A stretch of 64,000 nt of DNA, taken from Phycomyces blakesleeanus NRRL 1555(-) (Eukaryota; Mucoromycota; Mucoromycetes; Mucorales; Phycomycetaceae). Location: assembly GCF_001638985.1 (NCBI RefSeq), contig NW_017265166.1, positions 248,001-312,000 of the forward strand, in the 5' to 3' direction. Under the pieces are notes generated by a model. It was given only the letters and a program-made list of their open reading frames with translations. It was not told where the DNA came from and made no database searches. Position 1 is the first letter of the stretch. Every line of letters starts with the position of its first letter. Below, in pieces: positions 1 through 12,325 of the stretch. The position numbers and the translations under genes are program-made.

Positions 1-1514
1 GAAAGATGAAAAGCTATATCAAATGTCTACAAGTGGATTATGAATCTTCACGTGTGGAAGACTTTTACGGTAAAATATCACTATTGCTATTGGCATTAGT
101 TAACTTTAATCATAAATCTTTAGTTCATATATTCATATATGCAAAAAAAAAGCAGAATTAAAGATAATAATGCTTACTAATAGTTTAATTAATTAATTAA
201 TTAATTAATTAATTTTTTATTTATTTGATTAACAAATGCCAATCAATATATCTCTACATGATAGATATCCAACTAAATGTCAAAGGATGTAAGGATCTCC
301 GCGAATCATTCAAAGAATACATAGCAGTCGAAACAATGCAAGGTGACAATAAATATATGGCCGAGGGACATGGTCTTCAGGACGCACAGAAAGGTGTCTT
401 CTTTGAGAGTTTTCCACCCGTACTTCACCTACAGCTCAAACGATTTGAATACGATATGAAAAGAGATTCGATGGTCAAAGTAAGTATAGTGAAGTCATTT
501 GATTTAATTATCTAATATCATTATCTGTTATAGATCAATGATCATCACGAATTTCCCGAAAGTATCAATCTAGATGCTTACTGTTCCAAAGCCGGTGGTG
601 ACGAGGCTGGTCCTTTTGACTATACACTTTATGGGTAAAAATATACATAATGGAAAGGGGACCGGGGTGAACTTGAGGAGATCACTCCAAAAAAATAATA
701 ATATTGAAGAATGTTGGGAGTAATTGACAGATTTTTTTTTTTGGATTTAGCGTTCTTGTGCACAGCGGTGATCTTGATGGAGGCCATTATTTTGCCCTCA
801 TTAAACCCGAGAAAAACGGAAAATGGTAAGAGTCCAAAGAGATAGAAAGAGTCATGATAAATAAAGAAAAGTGTACATAGATACTCTTTAATCTTATATT
901 TATAATTTATAATTAGGTTTCGCTTTGACGACGATCGTGTTACTCCAGTTACCCTCAAAGAGGTCTACCAAGACAATTTTGGCGATGAGCCTCTACGCAG
1001 CTCAAATGACCCTTCGACCCTTGATGGGAAAATGCGAAATGGCAGTGCACAATCTCTCAAACGATTTACAAACGCATACATGCTGGTTTATATTCGTACA
1101 TCAAAAGTTGATGAAATTCTGGCGCCAGTGGTAGATGCAGATATTCCAGTACACCTCAGTATGTTCCATTAAGATATATATATATATATATTTTAAAAAA
1201 AGAAATAATAATAATGAGGAATGTATATTGACCTTTTTTTAATTTAATTTTTCTTCATTATTTTATGGGATTTGGTTTTAGATAGGCAATTCCGGGAAGG
1301 ACGTGAAGTGGAAAAAAATGGGAAAAACAGAGAAGAAGTGCACGATCATGTAGTTGGATTCATTGCAAAGTTAAAACGATCGCTTGGATTGAATCACAAA
1401 CAAAGTGGAACAGGAGGAGCAGGAGGGGCAGGAGGTGTAGGAGGGATAGACATAGCAAAGAACAATAGTATTACACATACTTCTAATAAAAAAAGTCACT
1501 GGGGTAAAAGGTGA
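1..1514 (+). CDS. UBP15: USP7/Ubp15-type ubiquitin carboxyl-terminal hydrolase, 3' part (5' end outside window)
   Basis: Cysteine protease that removes ubiquitin from proteins. The visible part is the second half of the USP catalytic domain. Exons read from phase are 1-69, 265-479, 534-634, 751-825, 917-1158 and 1282-1514. Diagnostic strings are DIQLNVKGCKDLRESF, PPVLHLQLKRFEYD and the catalytic His box LVHSGDLDGGHYFALIKP, followed by the WFRFDDDRVTPVT strand; all match USP7 very closely. The Cys box lies upstream of the window. After the helix that follows the catalytic domain (IPVHL...REGREVEKN) the protein stops within about 60 residues, in a Gly-rich tail (GTGGAGGAGGVGG) and a basic end. 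USP7 proteins normally continue about 500 residues further through Ubl domains, which are absent here. Stop at 1512-1514. The family call is firm; the short C-terminus is the odd point. Confidence 0.9.
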
Positions 1515-1821
1515 TGAGAGGACTGAAAAGTCTTGTATTTAAAGATAATATAATTTATATAATGCGTATTTCTTTATTTCTTTATTTATTTATTTATTCT
1601 GTTTTGTTTTTTTTGTAGTAAAGAAAAGTATAAAAAGATACATTGAAGAAAAATAAAGTAAAATATATATGAAATAATAATAATAATAAAAAGAAAGAAA
1701 GAAAGAAGTAATAATGATGATAGGAAAAGAAGAATAGATAAAGTATATGAAAATACTTATAGGTGGAGCAAGTGTAGTTAGTTAAAAAAAAGGGCATTTG
1801 ATCTTGGGTAACTTGGGTGAT
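1515..1821. other. Convergent intergenic spacer (UBP15 / PP2A B'')
   Basis: 307 bp between two stop codons on opposite strands. It is very AT-rich, with T runs near 1570-1620 and AATAAT/GAAAGAAA repeats near 1675-1705, so both 3' ends probably lie here. No gene is seen, and no continuation of the USP7 C-terminal domains. Confidence 0.6.
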
Positions 1822-4800
1822 TTATATCCATGGAGATTCCACATCTCGTTCCTTTTCATCGTTCCCTTTGGTATTTGTATTCAGCCATGTCAAATAGTTT
1901 GTGTTTGGACCTGCTTGTTTAGCGAAAATACTCCAATCTATAGCTCCAATGTCTTTATCTGTCAAGGTAGGCGTGTTTGGTAGACTGATATCACTCTCTA
2001 GGTCGCTTGTACTCTCAGAGACAGGCAGACCTAGTACAAATCGTTCTTCTTCTTCTTCTTCTTCGTCTTCGTCTTCTTCGTCTTCTTTTTCAATTTCATT
2101 TGGTGGAGCAATAGGCTGTTGGAAAGGTAAAGTATCTTCTTTCTCTGCAAAATCATAGAGACTTTCATTTTCCAAGGCTGCCCTGAGCCTACTGCAATCG
2201 TAAGCAGAATATTGATCAAAATATCGAAAGTCGACCACATCTTCATAGCAGTATCCGTTCTTATTTTCAGTTTCAGTTTCAGTTTCAGTTTCAGTTTCAG
2301 TTTCATTTTCATCGTATTTCTCTTTCTCTCCCTCTTTCTCTTGATGGTCTCTGTCTTCGGTATCAAGACCGTCTTCTTTCTCGCAAAAGTCATCGTATAT
2401 GTCTATCTCTCCATTGTCGTGTTCTTCCCACAATGTATCGTTACGTTCAGCGGCCAGGATATGAATGTATTCATATTCTGCGTACTCTTTCCAATCCCTA
2501 GAATACCAAGAAAGTATATAGGTATAAATATCATTTCTCTTTAAATATATATATATCAATCTTCATACCCTAGGAGAAAATGGTCTAGGTCAGTATAGAC
2601 AGGACTATTGTCTCCAGATTCTAACTTTCGCTTCTCCAATTCATATTTTTGCTTGGGTCGTAAAAGACCTTGACAAGACTCGTGAATTTGGAATCGATCA
2701 AAGTTCAGAAAGGTGTCAAAGAAACGTTCGGCCATGTAACCATTACGCTTTAGATCAGATAATCTGAATTGATTGGGTGTTTTTGGCTGTATAAGGTCAT
2801 TCCTAAACAAACAATATATATATATATATATATATAATATTAATACAAAAAAAACTGATAGAAGTAGTAGTAGTAGAAGAAGAGAGGAAGAAAACAAAAC
2901 AAAAATAGTAGAAGAAAAGGCCTTACATTTGACACATTACATCCTTAAATTGAATCCTGTCTTCTGGACCAACACCATAGTAACGTTGTCTTTTGGTATG
3001 TATATATATATAAAGTAGATATTAGTGAGTCAGATGTAAACTGTAATAAAAGAAAGGCATAGTTATATAGATCTACATCTACTGCTATCTGTTATCTGTT
3101 ATCATTGAGTACCTTGCATCTTGATCTTCCCAGAATTGCGCTAATTCATACTTAGTCAAAACCCCATTGCCATCGACATCCATACATCGAAACCTGAAAA
3201 CCATAAGTACAAATATATATATATATATAGGATATCTGAGCTTTAAGAGAACATTTAACTCACCAGTATTCAATTGCCATGGTAGTACTCTTGTCAATTT
3301 CTGACAACAAGAACCCTACAAAAAAGAAGACGAAGAAGAAGAAGAAATGAATGTACATGCAAATATGTTCTTATTTTTGTTAGAGATAATAATATTATAT
3401 AAGGATGATAGAAACATGTGGCAGTAACCAATTAAATAATAATGTCAAGAAGAAGAATAATACATATACTTACATATGTAATCAAGATATGTCAAGACAG
3501 GTGTTACTTCTACATTGCTCTTGTACGCTTGATCAAATGCTGCTATCCGTCCACAAGTCATAATCCTATGAACGATCCAAATAGATAGAGTCGACTGATT
3601 GTATTTCATTAGATCGTGTTGGGATATAATGAGATTGTGATCGGTGTCAAGTGCCCAGAATTTGCAGTAGATGACATAGAAATGCTTATAAGAAAAACAA
3701 TCGTGTGTCTAATTTATGACAAGTGTGAGATTAGGAATATATATATATATATATATATATAAGAAGAAGAAGAAGAAGAAGAAGAAAAGGAATCTCTTTG
3801 GTATAATCACCCTTTATCTTTATTACATTGTTGAGATCGATATTGGGTCCTAGTGCCTTGATCATCATGGTAAATTTGCTTTGTCGAAATTGGTTCAGGT
3901 TCATCTTGCCGCCTGGGCATCGGCCATCGTAATATAAGCGACAAATCACAGTTTCGACTACAATCAGCAAAAGTCAAAGGGAGATGATGTATATATATAT
4001 GTAGTAAGATAAATGAATACAGATGATGTGCAGGTTGTTCCGATCAAAACATACTGTAGCGTTCTTGAAACATTGGATTATCTGCTAAAGACTGTAGACC
4101 TGGATGATTATAGACAATATCTAGATAGAGTGTAGATATGTATATATTTGTTTATCTTATTCATGTATCTGTCTAGCTTGTAGAATTGCTTTCTTTTTTG
4201 AAGTATTTATTATCTACAATAGATTTTGTACCTTCTAATACTGGTATGAAATCTTCAGGGTTCAACCAGGTAAATCCAGGTCTCTTGAGAATGTTGAATA
4301 TTATTGATTCGTCACTGTATCGATCGTAAGACAGCATTATCCACCCGCTAATAATGATAAATAAATAACAACAATTAAATATAAATATATTAGATTTAAT
4401 GCACACAAAATTTTACGAAATCAATAGTTAAATAAATAAAAAAGATATTATGTATCTATTCTTGTTAATTAGCCTACCGAACGAATTGTTCAAACGATAC
4501 ACCATCTTCTGGTTCTTCTTGTACATTCATTCTTCTGAAGAGTGCCATGTTGAGATAACGCGGCAGTCCACATGCCTTTGTTACTGGCACAAATTGTTCT
4601 TCTCTCAAAAAAGTACGAATGCCATAAAGGTGTCTAACGACTGCCTAAGTTTATGTATATAAAAAGACACATAAAGATATATATATATAATATATATATA
4701 TATATATAATAGCTTGTACATAATTCATTAAACACATAAAGTATCTTACAAATATCTTCTTGTCATTCAGGTCGCGTTGTACTGTAGAAATTGGTTTTCC

Positions 4801-5037
4801 AAACGGAAAATAAAATGGTTTTATACAGAGAGAATCGGTGATAGCTGTAGTAGTTAAGGGTGTGGCTATGGTTGTGGACTGGGTGTTGTCTGGGTGTTGT
4901 CGTTGTTGTTGTTGACCATCAATATCGTCCTGAGGTGGATTGTTTTCAGGCGGAGCAAGTGATGGTGAATCGGGGTTTAGGTCTTTGTAGAGATGGTCGA
5001 GGTAATGAATGCGATTCGCAGATGGTGACATGGTCAT
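1822..5037 (-). CDS. Serine/threonine protein phosphatase 2A regulatory subunit B'' (PR72/PPP2R3 family, EF-hand)
   Basis: Regulatory B'' subunit that directs the PP2A holoenzyme to substrates in a calcium-dependent way. The start ATG (5035-5037) gives MTMSPSANRIHYLDHLYKDL. Exon 1 (4750-5037) carries the PP2A B'' signature IKPFYFPFGKP. Later exons give TKACGLPRYLNMALFRRMN, the region before the first EF-hand, PEDFIPVLEG, DIVYNHPGLQ..., VETVICRLYYDGRCPGGK and FSYKHFYVIYCKFWALDTD. A canonical EF-hand loop, DVDGNGVLTKYE, lies near 3140-3190. The final exons (about 1822-2790) hold RFFDTFLNFDRF and the family's acidic C-terminus. About ten exons in all. The C-terminus contains a Thr-Glu dipeptide run (near 2265-2306) and a Glu/Asp run near 2040-2095, both from in-frame simple repeats. 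Subunit identity is firm; individual splice sites in the middle are less certain. Confidence 0.88.
2265..2306. repeat. Hexanucleotide repeat (TTTCAG)n inside the PP2A B'' coding region
   Basis: About seven tandem copies of TTTCAG. Read on the minus strand they encode an uninterrupted Glu-Thr dipeptide run. The repeat is in frame, so length changes would alter only the length of the acidic tail. Confidence 0.9.
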
Positions 5038-7431
5038 GACCTTGTAATAAAATAAAAAATAAAAGGGAGAATAAAGAGAAAGAGAGAGAGAGAGAGAAAA
5101 GAAAAAGGTCAAAAGATTAATGAATTAATGAATGAATTGGTAAATGAATGAATCTGTGAATGAATGAATTAGAGAGAAAGAGAGTGAGTGAAAGAAAGAA
5201 AGAAAGAAAGAGAGAGAATGATAGAGGAAAAGGGGGAGGGATGTGGGGGAAAGTCAAATGGCGAGTGTTTACGAGATATATAAATATATATATATATATA
5301 TATATCTGTCTATATATAAAGGGGGTCTGATATACAGTACAATAGTATTCTGTTGTATGCTTGAATACAATTTCTTTGCTCAAGGAACACACCGGAAGAA
5401 GCTGTATAAAATGGAAACCTCTTTATATATGTGTACTACTTTATAATAAGAATATCAATGATACTAATAATAATATTAGAGCTTAGATATGAGTAGCAGC
5501 TGTTTCTGTTGCTTTAGTAGCTGTAGTAGCTGTAGTAGCTGTAGTTGATTAAGTGGTAAAAGGTAATATACAACCCATGAACTAATAAAATGATAATAAT
5601 AATAATAATAAAAACAGGTGTAGCTTTGCCTATCCAGGAGCAATGTTGAGCTTGGTCTTTTCTCATTTGACATTCCATCAGTAACATACCCACTCCACCC
5701 CCCTTTCTTGCTCTTGTTCTTCTCTATCTTCTTCCTATTACTCTTCCTCTTCTTTTTGCTCATGCTCATGCTCATGCTCATGCTCATGCTCATGTTGATA
5801 CTTATACTCATGTTCATACCTATCATTATTGTCATAGCCATTCATATTCCTATTCATGTTCTTGTTCTTTGTCTTTTTTTTTAAAAAAAAAATTTCTTAA
5901 GCCAACTTCACCACCCCTTTTATGCTTGTTATAATTTATTTATTTATTTTAACTTTTCTCTCTCTCTCAATCTTTCTCTATAACTATCTTTGACTCCTTT
6001 TGACTCCTTTAAATTCGTTTCAATAGACAGGTCGTCAAGTTATTTATTGTGATTAAACGATGGATAATTTAGGTTGTCTGAAAATCATAAAATAGAATCT
6101 TATTTTGAGAGAAAAAGAAAGAGAAAGAGAGAGAGAGAGAGAGAGAGCGAATACTTTAGTTATCGTTATTGTTTTGTGTTAAAAGAGCTATTGGTAATAG
6201 CTATGATTCTGGTACTTTATTTTACTTTGAATAAAGAAATAGAAAAAAAAATTTAATTTAGCACATATTATGAGCATCGTTGACATCTTGGTCCAAGAAC
6301 CAAGGTGCGTTGCAATCTTGACAAGATCAGCACAAAACTTTTATCACGAGATTTATTTCCCTATTCTTTCATTTTTCTTCCTTTATTTAATTGATCAATC
6401 TATGGCTAGTAATTTGAAAAGGGCAAGACAGATGTGAATATGCTGGTAATTGTGTTTATTATTAAAAACAAGCAAATCCCAAAATGCTGTGATCTTTATG
6501 GCCATTTGTTAATTTGATCACTTTTATCGTATGATATCCACTAGCAAATCCCCCTCATTCCAAGATCGACAAATATAATAATAAAAGCAGTGAATAGCTT
6601 TATGACTTTGAATGAATGAAGAAACCCATAACAAAAGCTCCTATAATTAAATAAATAAATTTGGATTTTTTTTTTTTAATTGTGAAATCAAAATTTTCAA
6701 TTCATTTCTATTATTTTACATGTATTTTTTGAATGAATGGCTCTAGAATATATTTATTTATTTTGTGGATTATTCTTCTTTTAGATAATCAAATAATGAT
6801 CATTATTATGTTAATGGTAATTCAAATATTTTTATATGGAAATTAAAAGGTAGATTATATAAAAAGTTATTTATTTAATATGTATATATTATGTATATAA
6901 AAGAATAAGAAGAAAGGTAGTAAATAAAATATAAAGATAATTGGATATTTAGTTAGTTAGTTAGTTAGTTAGTTAGAGAGAAAGTGTACATGATGGAATA
7001 ATTGAAAAGAATGAGAATCTAAAAAAGGAAAATATAGATAGATTTGTTTAAAGGAAAGGAAAGAAAATGAAAGAAAATGAAATGAAATGAAATGAAAATA
7101 AGATAAAATATTCTACACAAATAAAATGAAAATGAAAATGAAAATGAAAATGAAAATGAAAATGAATATAAAAATGAATATAAAAAAAAGGGGGGAGATA
7201 GAAAGCTAAAAGGGTTTACAAAGAAGTCAAGATCAATTGTAGAGCTTAACAATGATGAAAAGAAACTATATAAATAATAAAAAGTAAAGGAGGTTTGAAT
7301 GGAAATATATAAAAAAAGGAGGGGTAGAACAGAAGGTAGCCATAACCTATACATAGCAAATAACAAGAGGTTTGTAATTTTTTCTCTTGATCATCTTCTT
7401 GTCCTTCATTTCTTTCTGAATCTGTCTTGGT
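5038..7431. other. Intergenic region upstream of PP2A B'', low-complexity rich
   Basis: 2.4 kb between the PP2A B'' start and the PAS kinase stop. It holds the PP2A B'' promoter, with GA-rich tracts at 5070-5220, a CATGCT hexamer array (about 5758-5796), a T9/A10 dyad at 5874-5892, GA repeats at 6115-6150, TTAG repeats near 6950-6975 and an AAAATG hexamer array at 7120-7170. The open frames here are made only by these repeats. I see no convincing gene or tRNA. Confidence 0.6.
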
Positions 7432-10400
7432 TTAAGAGCTCAACCATGGGTGAGCCAGCACCTCTGAGATCGTCAGTCTTTTCTCTACATCACGATTAAG
7501 CATCTTCTTTATCAAGTCAAGAGACCCTAATTGTGTACATACACATCAAAAACAGAGAATGTTAAATAATTGTTATTTCATGCACCAAACAAGAACACCA
7601 CATATACATGCACATGCACATGCAAGTGCACATAGATATACAACTACAAATTTACCTTGGGAGAAAGTAAATGGAACACGTAGTTCCTGAGCCATAATCT
7701 CATCAATATCATAAAATGGATTCTCTCGGTACATGAGCGTGTACAACAGGATACCGAGGGCCCAAATGTCTTGGGGTGGGCCTTCATAAGTCTGGCCTCG
7801 CAGGATCTCGGGTGCTGCGTAGTCAAGGGTGCCGACAAATGTTTCATAGCGTCGACCTTCACGCAAATAAGCTGCGCTTCCAAAATCAATCAGTCTCACA
7901 CCACCATGCTGGTCAAGGATGACATTTTCATCCTTGATGTCTCGGTGGACAATCTTGTGGCTATGAAGGTGGTGGACGGCTGAAGCGACCTGCCGGAAAA
8001 TATCCCGGATCTCTTCTTCAGTCATCCCATTCTTGAGTTCGATGTAATCAAAAAGGTCCATCCCTGCTCCATGTAAACCCATCACGATATAGTAGTTATC
8101 ATCATCCTCAAAGTAGTCCACTATATTTTATATAACAGAAATTATTATTATCATCATCAAATTGGCGAGTATTTCTTTTCTCTTTATCTCTTTCTTTCTT
8201 TAATAACATGTCCTTTATCTCTATAAAATACACAAACACAAACACAAGCACAAGCACAGGCACAGGCACAAATAAAGCAAAAGCAGAGATAGACAAAGAC
8301 TTACACATATCGCTGCAGTTTTCATGAGGAATTCTCCGCAATGTGTGCATAACATGGATCTCAATTGGAACAAGTCCTAGCTTTCGATCTCTTGTCCAGC
8401 AATCCACCAAAATACGCGACTTGATCACATACTTGATCACCACTTTCCTCTATTCATTTATCAAATTTTAAAGAAAGAGAAACATACGTTAAAAGCCACA
8501 ACACAACACAACACACCACAGCACACCACAGCACACTCTTTATCTTTATCTCAAATCTTACTTAATTTTAATCTAAATCTAAATCTAAATCTAAATCTAA
8601 AACCTCAATCTACTTACTTGTTCAGGATCTCCAATCTTAGCTGCCAGTTTCACAAGCCCATAGGCGCCCTGGCCAAGATCTTCCAGAATTTCATAGTCAT
8701 TGATTGATCGCTCATTGGTCTGTGCAGAGTACTGGAGTGATGCCGACATCTGCATGTGGTTCGTACCTCCGGGAGTCACGACAACATTTGCGCGGGTGAA
8801 AGATGGTGGAGTTATGGCGATCGGAGGGGAGGTGATTGATGGTACGGAGACAAACGATGGCCGCGAAAAGCTTGTGATCGTGCTGGTGTGGATTGGTAGC
8901 TGAGGTGTTGGTTGAGCAGAAACTGGAATAGCAACTGGAATAGCAACTGGAATAGCAACTGGAGCAACAACTGGAGCAACAACTGGAGCAGCAACTGAGG
9001 CAGCACCTAGAGCAGCAGCTGGAGAAGCAGCGGCTGAGGTACTAGCAGCGGCTGGAACGACAACTGGAGTAGCAGCTGGAGTAGCAGCTGGAGTAGCAGC
9101 TGGAGCAGCAACTTGAGCAGAAGCAGAAACTGGTTCCGGAACAACTGGTCTCTCGGTTTCGGTTGTTTCAAAGATTGGGTCTCTAAGCAAGTGGCTCAAC
9201 GAAAGCATATTGCGTTCACGTGGATCTCCGCTCTGGTGTCTAGGGCGTTGTGTATGCTGTATTTGTTGTACCTGCTGAACCTGCTGAGTTGGGTGTATCT
9301 GTTGTTGGGTTTGCTGTAGAGGTGTTTGTCTGATGCTACTAAAAAAACCAGTAGCAGAAGTAGTACCTCCTCCAATAAGAGTAGCAGTAGAAGTAGCAGT
9401 AGCAGCTGTAGTAGAAGAAGACGACGATGACGAGGAAGAGGAGGAAGAGGCGGAAGAGGAAAATGAAGAGGTAGGTAAAGAAGATAGCAAAGGCGATTGG
9501 CGGGCAAGAGTGTGGCCGAAGCGAGAAAATGTTGCTTCGCGGTCAAAAGTGATCCACAATGCGCATCTGTCTTCTGTGCCTTCGAGCCGCTTGATCTGCA
9601 GCTCGACTTCGAATGAGGTGCCGTCGCGGTGGGTGGCTGTAATCACAGGCAAGGTCTGGCCGTGCGGTGTTTTCGAAAGTCGTCTGTGAGTGGTTGTGTT
9701 TGGCTGTGTGTCGGCAAGGAGTTGGCGACAGATGGGGTGGCTGATGATATAGCCGTGGTGCAGTAAGTCGTCCTGTTCCAGGATAGAGAGCAGAGTCGGG
9801 TATTGAGGGATAAGATCCCCGATACGCTTCCTTCCAACCACAAGGTCTTCCTGTGAGTATCCAAACATGTACTTTGCAAACACTACATTACAGCCCTCGA
9901 TAAAGCCATCTCGGCGAACTGTGACAAGTCCGGCGAGAGTAGGGATGGATGTGATGCGGACAGTTGAGAGAGATGTATTTGAAGATGAAGATGAAGATGA
10001 AAATGACGAAGATAAAGAAGAAGATAATGATGGTGAGGATGAGGATGATGAGGGTGAGGATGATGATGCTGTGATTGTTGCTTCTGTTGCTGATGATGGT
10101 GACGATGGTGATGGTGATGGTGGTGGTGATGGTGAGTTGAGTCTGAGGATTACTGGGAAATTTGCACCCAGTTGACTGGTACTTCCAAAGAACTTTAGTC
10201 GGTTGATGTCTTGGAGGTCTGTGTTGATGGTATTAGTTGCCTTTGACTGGCTGCTGTTGGATGTTTCCAGAGAAGGAATCAATTTGGAAAGCGGTTTTCC
10301 TATCAGAGCGTCTGGATCGTATCCATAGAGTTTCCGTACGCCTTCATCGACGTGGTGCATAATACCCTATATTAATGTTATTATTATTATTAGTATTATT

Positions 10401-12325
10401 ATTTTGGGGGTTAAAAAAACAACAACTTTGAGAATTAAGCTTGTTCTACACCTTCTTGTTTTTCTTTGAAGAAAAAAAGAGAAGATCCCAAATTAAATAA
10501 GTTAAAATCAGCAAATAATTCATACATTGGCATCGACTTGGACATAGGCTAGACTCTGAAAGACTTCTTCAAAGATCCAAATATACACAGATGACCCTGT
10601 GCTTGTTCGTTTTTCTTTTAACCACAGAGACGCTGCCGACACTGTACCGTCCTGCTTGATAATCGAGAGCTTTATACATACATACATACATACATACATA
10701 CATACATACATACATGTAAAGCATAAAAATAGAAATGCACATGGGTTGCAGAGCGAAAGTTAGGTACACACATATATATATACACACACACACACAGAGA
10801 GACATATATATACATGCATTAGAAGAAAGAATAAGGACAATACTAACCACTTCACCACAGACAAGAACAGCTCCTCCGGAACGGTAGTTTGCAGGTGTCA
10901 GGCTCTCTCTACGGCGGATGACATCGCTTACAAACTGGGAGCGTGAAGCTGGATCAATGAAATCAAGGATAAGTTGGCCAACAAGGTTCTTTGCGCCTCC
11001 TTGGGTGCCGACTAAAATAGATGCGGCTTCGTTATTTGAGACACTGATGCGACAATCTTCGTGGGTTGTGATGATGGCTTGGTTCTGGGGTAAGAAGCGG
11101 GTAGGGTGATGCAGTGCAGAGGACATCATGTTGATTAAAGAACGTCGGCGCTGGTGCGTGGCGGCGGGTGTGCCGGATGACCGAGGAGTAGCTGCAGAAG
11201 GCAAGCGACCTTCTGTAAGAACTCGTCTTGGCTTTGGCATCGGCATCGGCTTGGGAATGGGCATAGATATGTGCATGGACCGGCTTTCTTCATCTAATGT
11301 AGTGCTAGAGTACGATGACGATGTGAGAGAAGAAGAAGATGTCGAGGTGTGAGAAGAGACAGATGAACGAGAGGAGTGGTCCGAGTTGTTGATGGCAATT
11401 GCAGGTGTAGACTGTCTGTGCCTTTCATTATTATCTTCATTATCATCGTCTTCGTCTTCGTCGTCTTCTTCTTCGTCTTCTTCTTCTTCTTTTTGTTGCT
11501 GTTGTTGTTGTTTCTGCTGTTGTTCTCTGGAATTTCGTATGCCCGATATTGAAGACATGTTGAGAACGATGCGTGTTTCTGGGCTACTATGTTGACGCCG
11601 ACGTGGACTATTTGGTAAGGTTTCTGTAGTCAACAAAGAGTCCACACGGCTGCTGTTGGCACAGTTGCCTTTGTGATCAATAGAGCAATGTTTGAGTAGC
11701 CCTCGTCTACAGAGAATTGTTTGTCGTAGTTCGGAAATGTCGATGTCGTAAGGTGTGCTAGGTGAGAAACGGAAGCTGTGAAGAGATTCGTCGGGTGTGT
11801 GACACCGGTTCCCTGTGGGTGTTTGGCTGTTCACATCTTGAAGGTGCCGTGGTCTGTAAAAAATTATTATTATTTTATTGTTGTAGTTGGTGTTGGTGAA
11901 AATACAGATAGACGTATATTGTGTTCGCGTGTTTTTTATTATTATTATTATTATTATTTGTGGTTATAATGATGATCTAGATTCTCCCTTACCGAGGGAA
12001 AGTTGATGAAGTTTGTGCTTGATGAGTTGGGATGGGGTCGAAGATTGCTGTGGTTGCTTAAAGAAATGTAAGAAAAATATATATATTTATAATTTGATTT
12101 TGATTTTCTTTTAGTGAGTCTTGGCTTTTTCTCTCTCTTTTTTTTGTGTATATAGTGATTAGGAAAAGGGGTTATGATAGGCTTCTTTGTCTTTATTTTC
12201 TTTTTGTTTTGTTGCTTTTATTTGGTATTTAATAAAAACAGACATAGAAAAAGTAATTAAAGAAGAGGATATCGTATGAAGGATAGTAAAAGAAGAAAAA
12301 AAGTACCAGCTTCGACGCTTTTCAT
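7432..12325 (-). CDS. PSK1: PAS-domain serine/threonine protein kinase (PASK/Psk1 family)
   Basis: Nutrient-sensing kinase; its yeast relatives Psk1/Psk2 control sugar partitioning and translation. Eight exons join in phase: 12307-12325, 11993-12056, 10848-11853, 10526-10669, 8618-10366, 8305-8449, 7656-8120 and 7432-7526, giving about 1228 residues. The first exon is only 19 nt (MKSVEA). PAS-like regions are seen at roughly residues 250-450 (SNNEAASILVGTQGG, KLYGYDPDALIGKP) and 560-700 (EGCNVVFAKYMFGYSQEDLV). They are separated by Ser/Pro, Ala/Pro/Val and Gln linkers made of triplet repeats. The C-terminal kinase domain has the glycine loop GQGAYGLVKLA, the lysine strand VVIKYVIKSR, the catalytic loop VHRDIKDENV, DFG in LIDFGSAA, APE in AAPEIL and the closing LTISEVLAHPWLSS. 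Every catalytic residue is present. Overall phase agreement across all eight exons makes this model strong. Confidence 0.93.
10675..10714. repeat. CATA tetranucleotide microsatellite in a PAS kinase intron
   Basis: About ten copies of CATA/TACA directly beside the splice acceptor of the fourth PAS kinase exon, which ends at 10669. It fills the position where a pyrimidine tract would be expected on the minus strand. Confidence 0.9.

Noticed and set aside
5476..5841. Open frames with Met-Ser or Glu-His hexamer-coded runs, followed by a basic stretch
   Set aside because: Generated by the CATGCT array; two frames stay open for the same reason and there is no start context, intron or family resemblance. 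A short following piece (GYVTDGMSNEKRPSS) looks protein-like but is isolated.
9113..10175. Long plus-strand frames rich in Glu/Asp/Val
   Set aside because: Antisense to PAS kinase triplet repeats; no independent evidence of coding.
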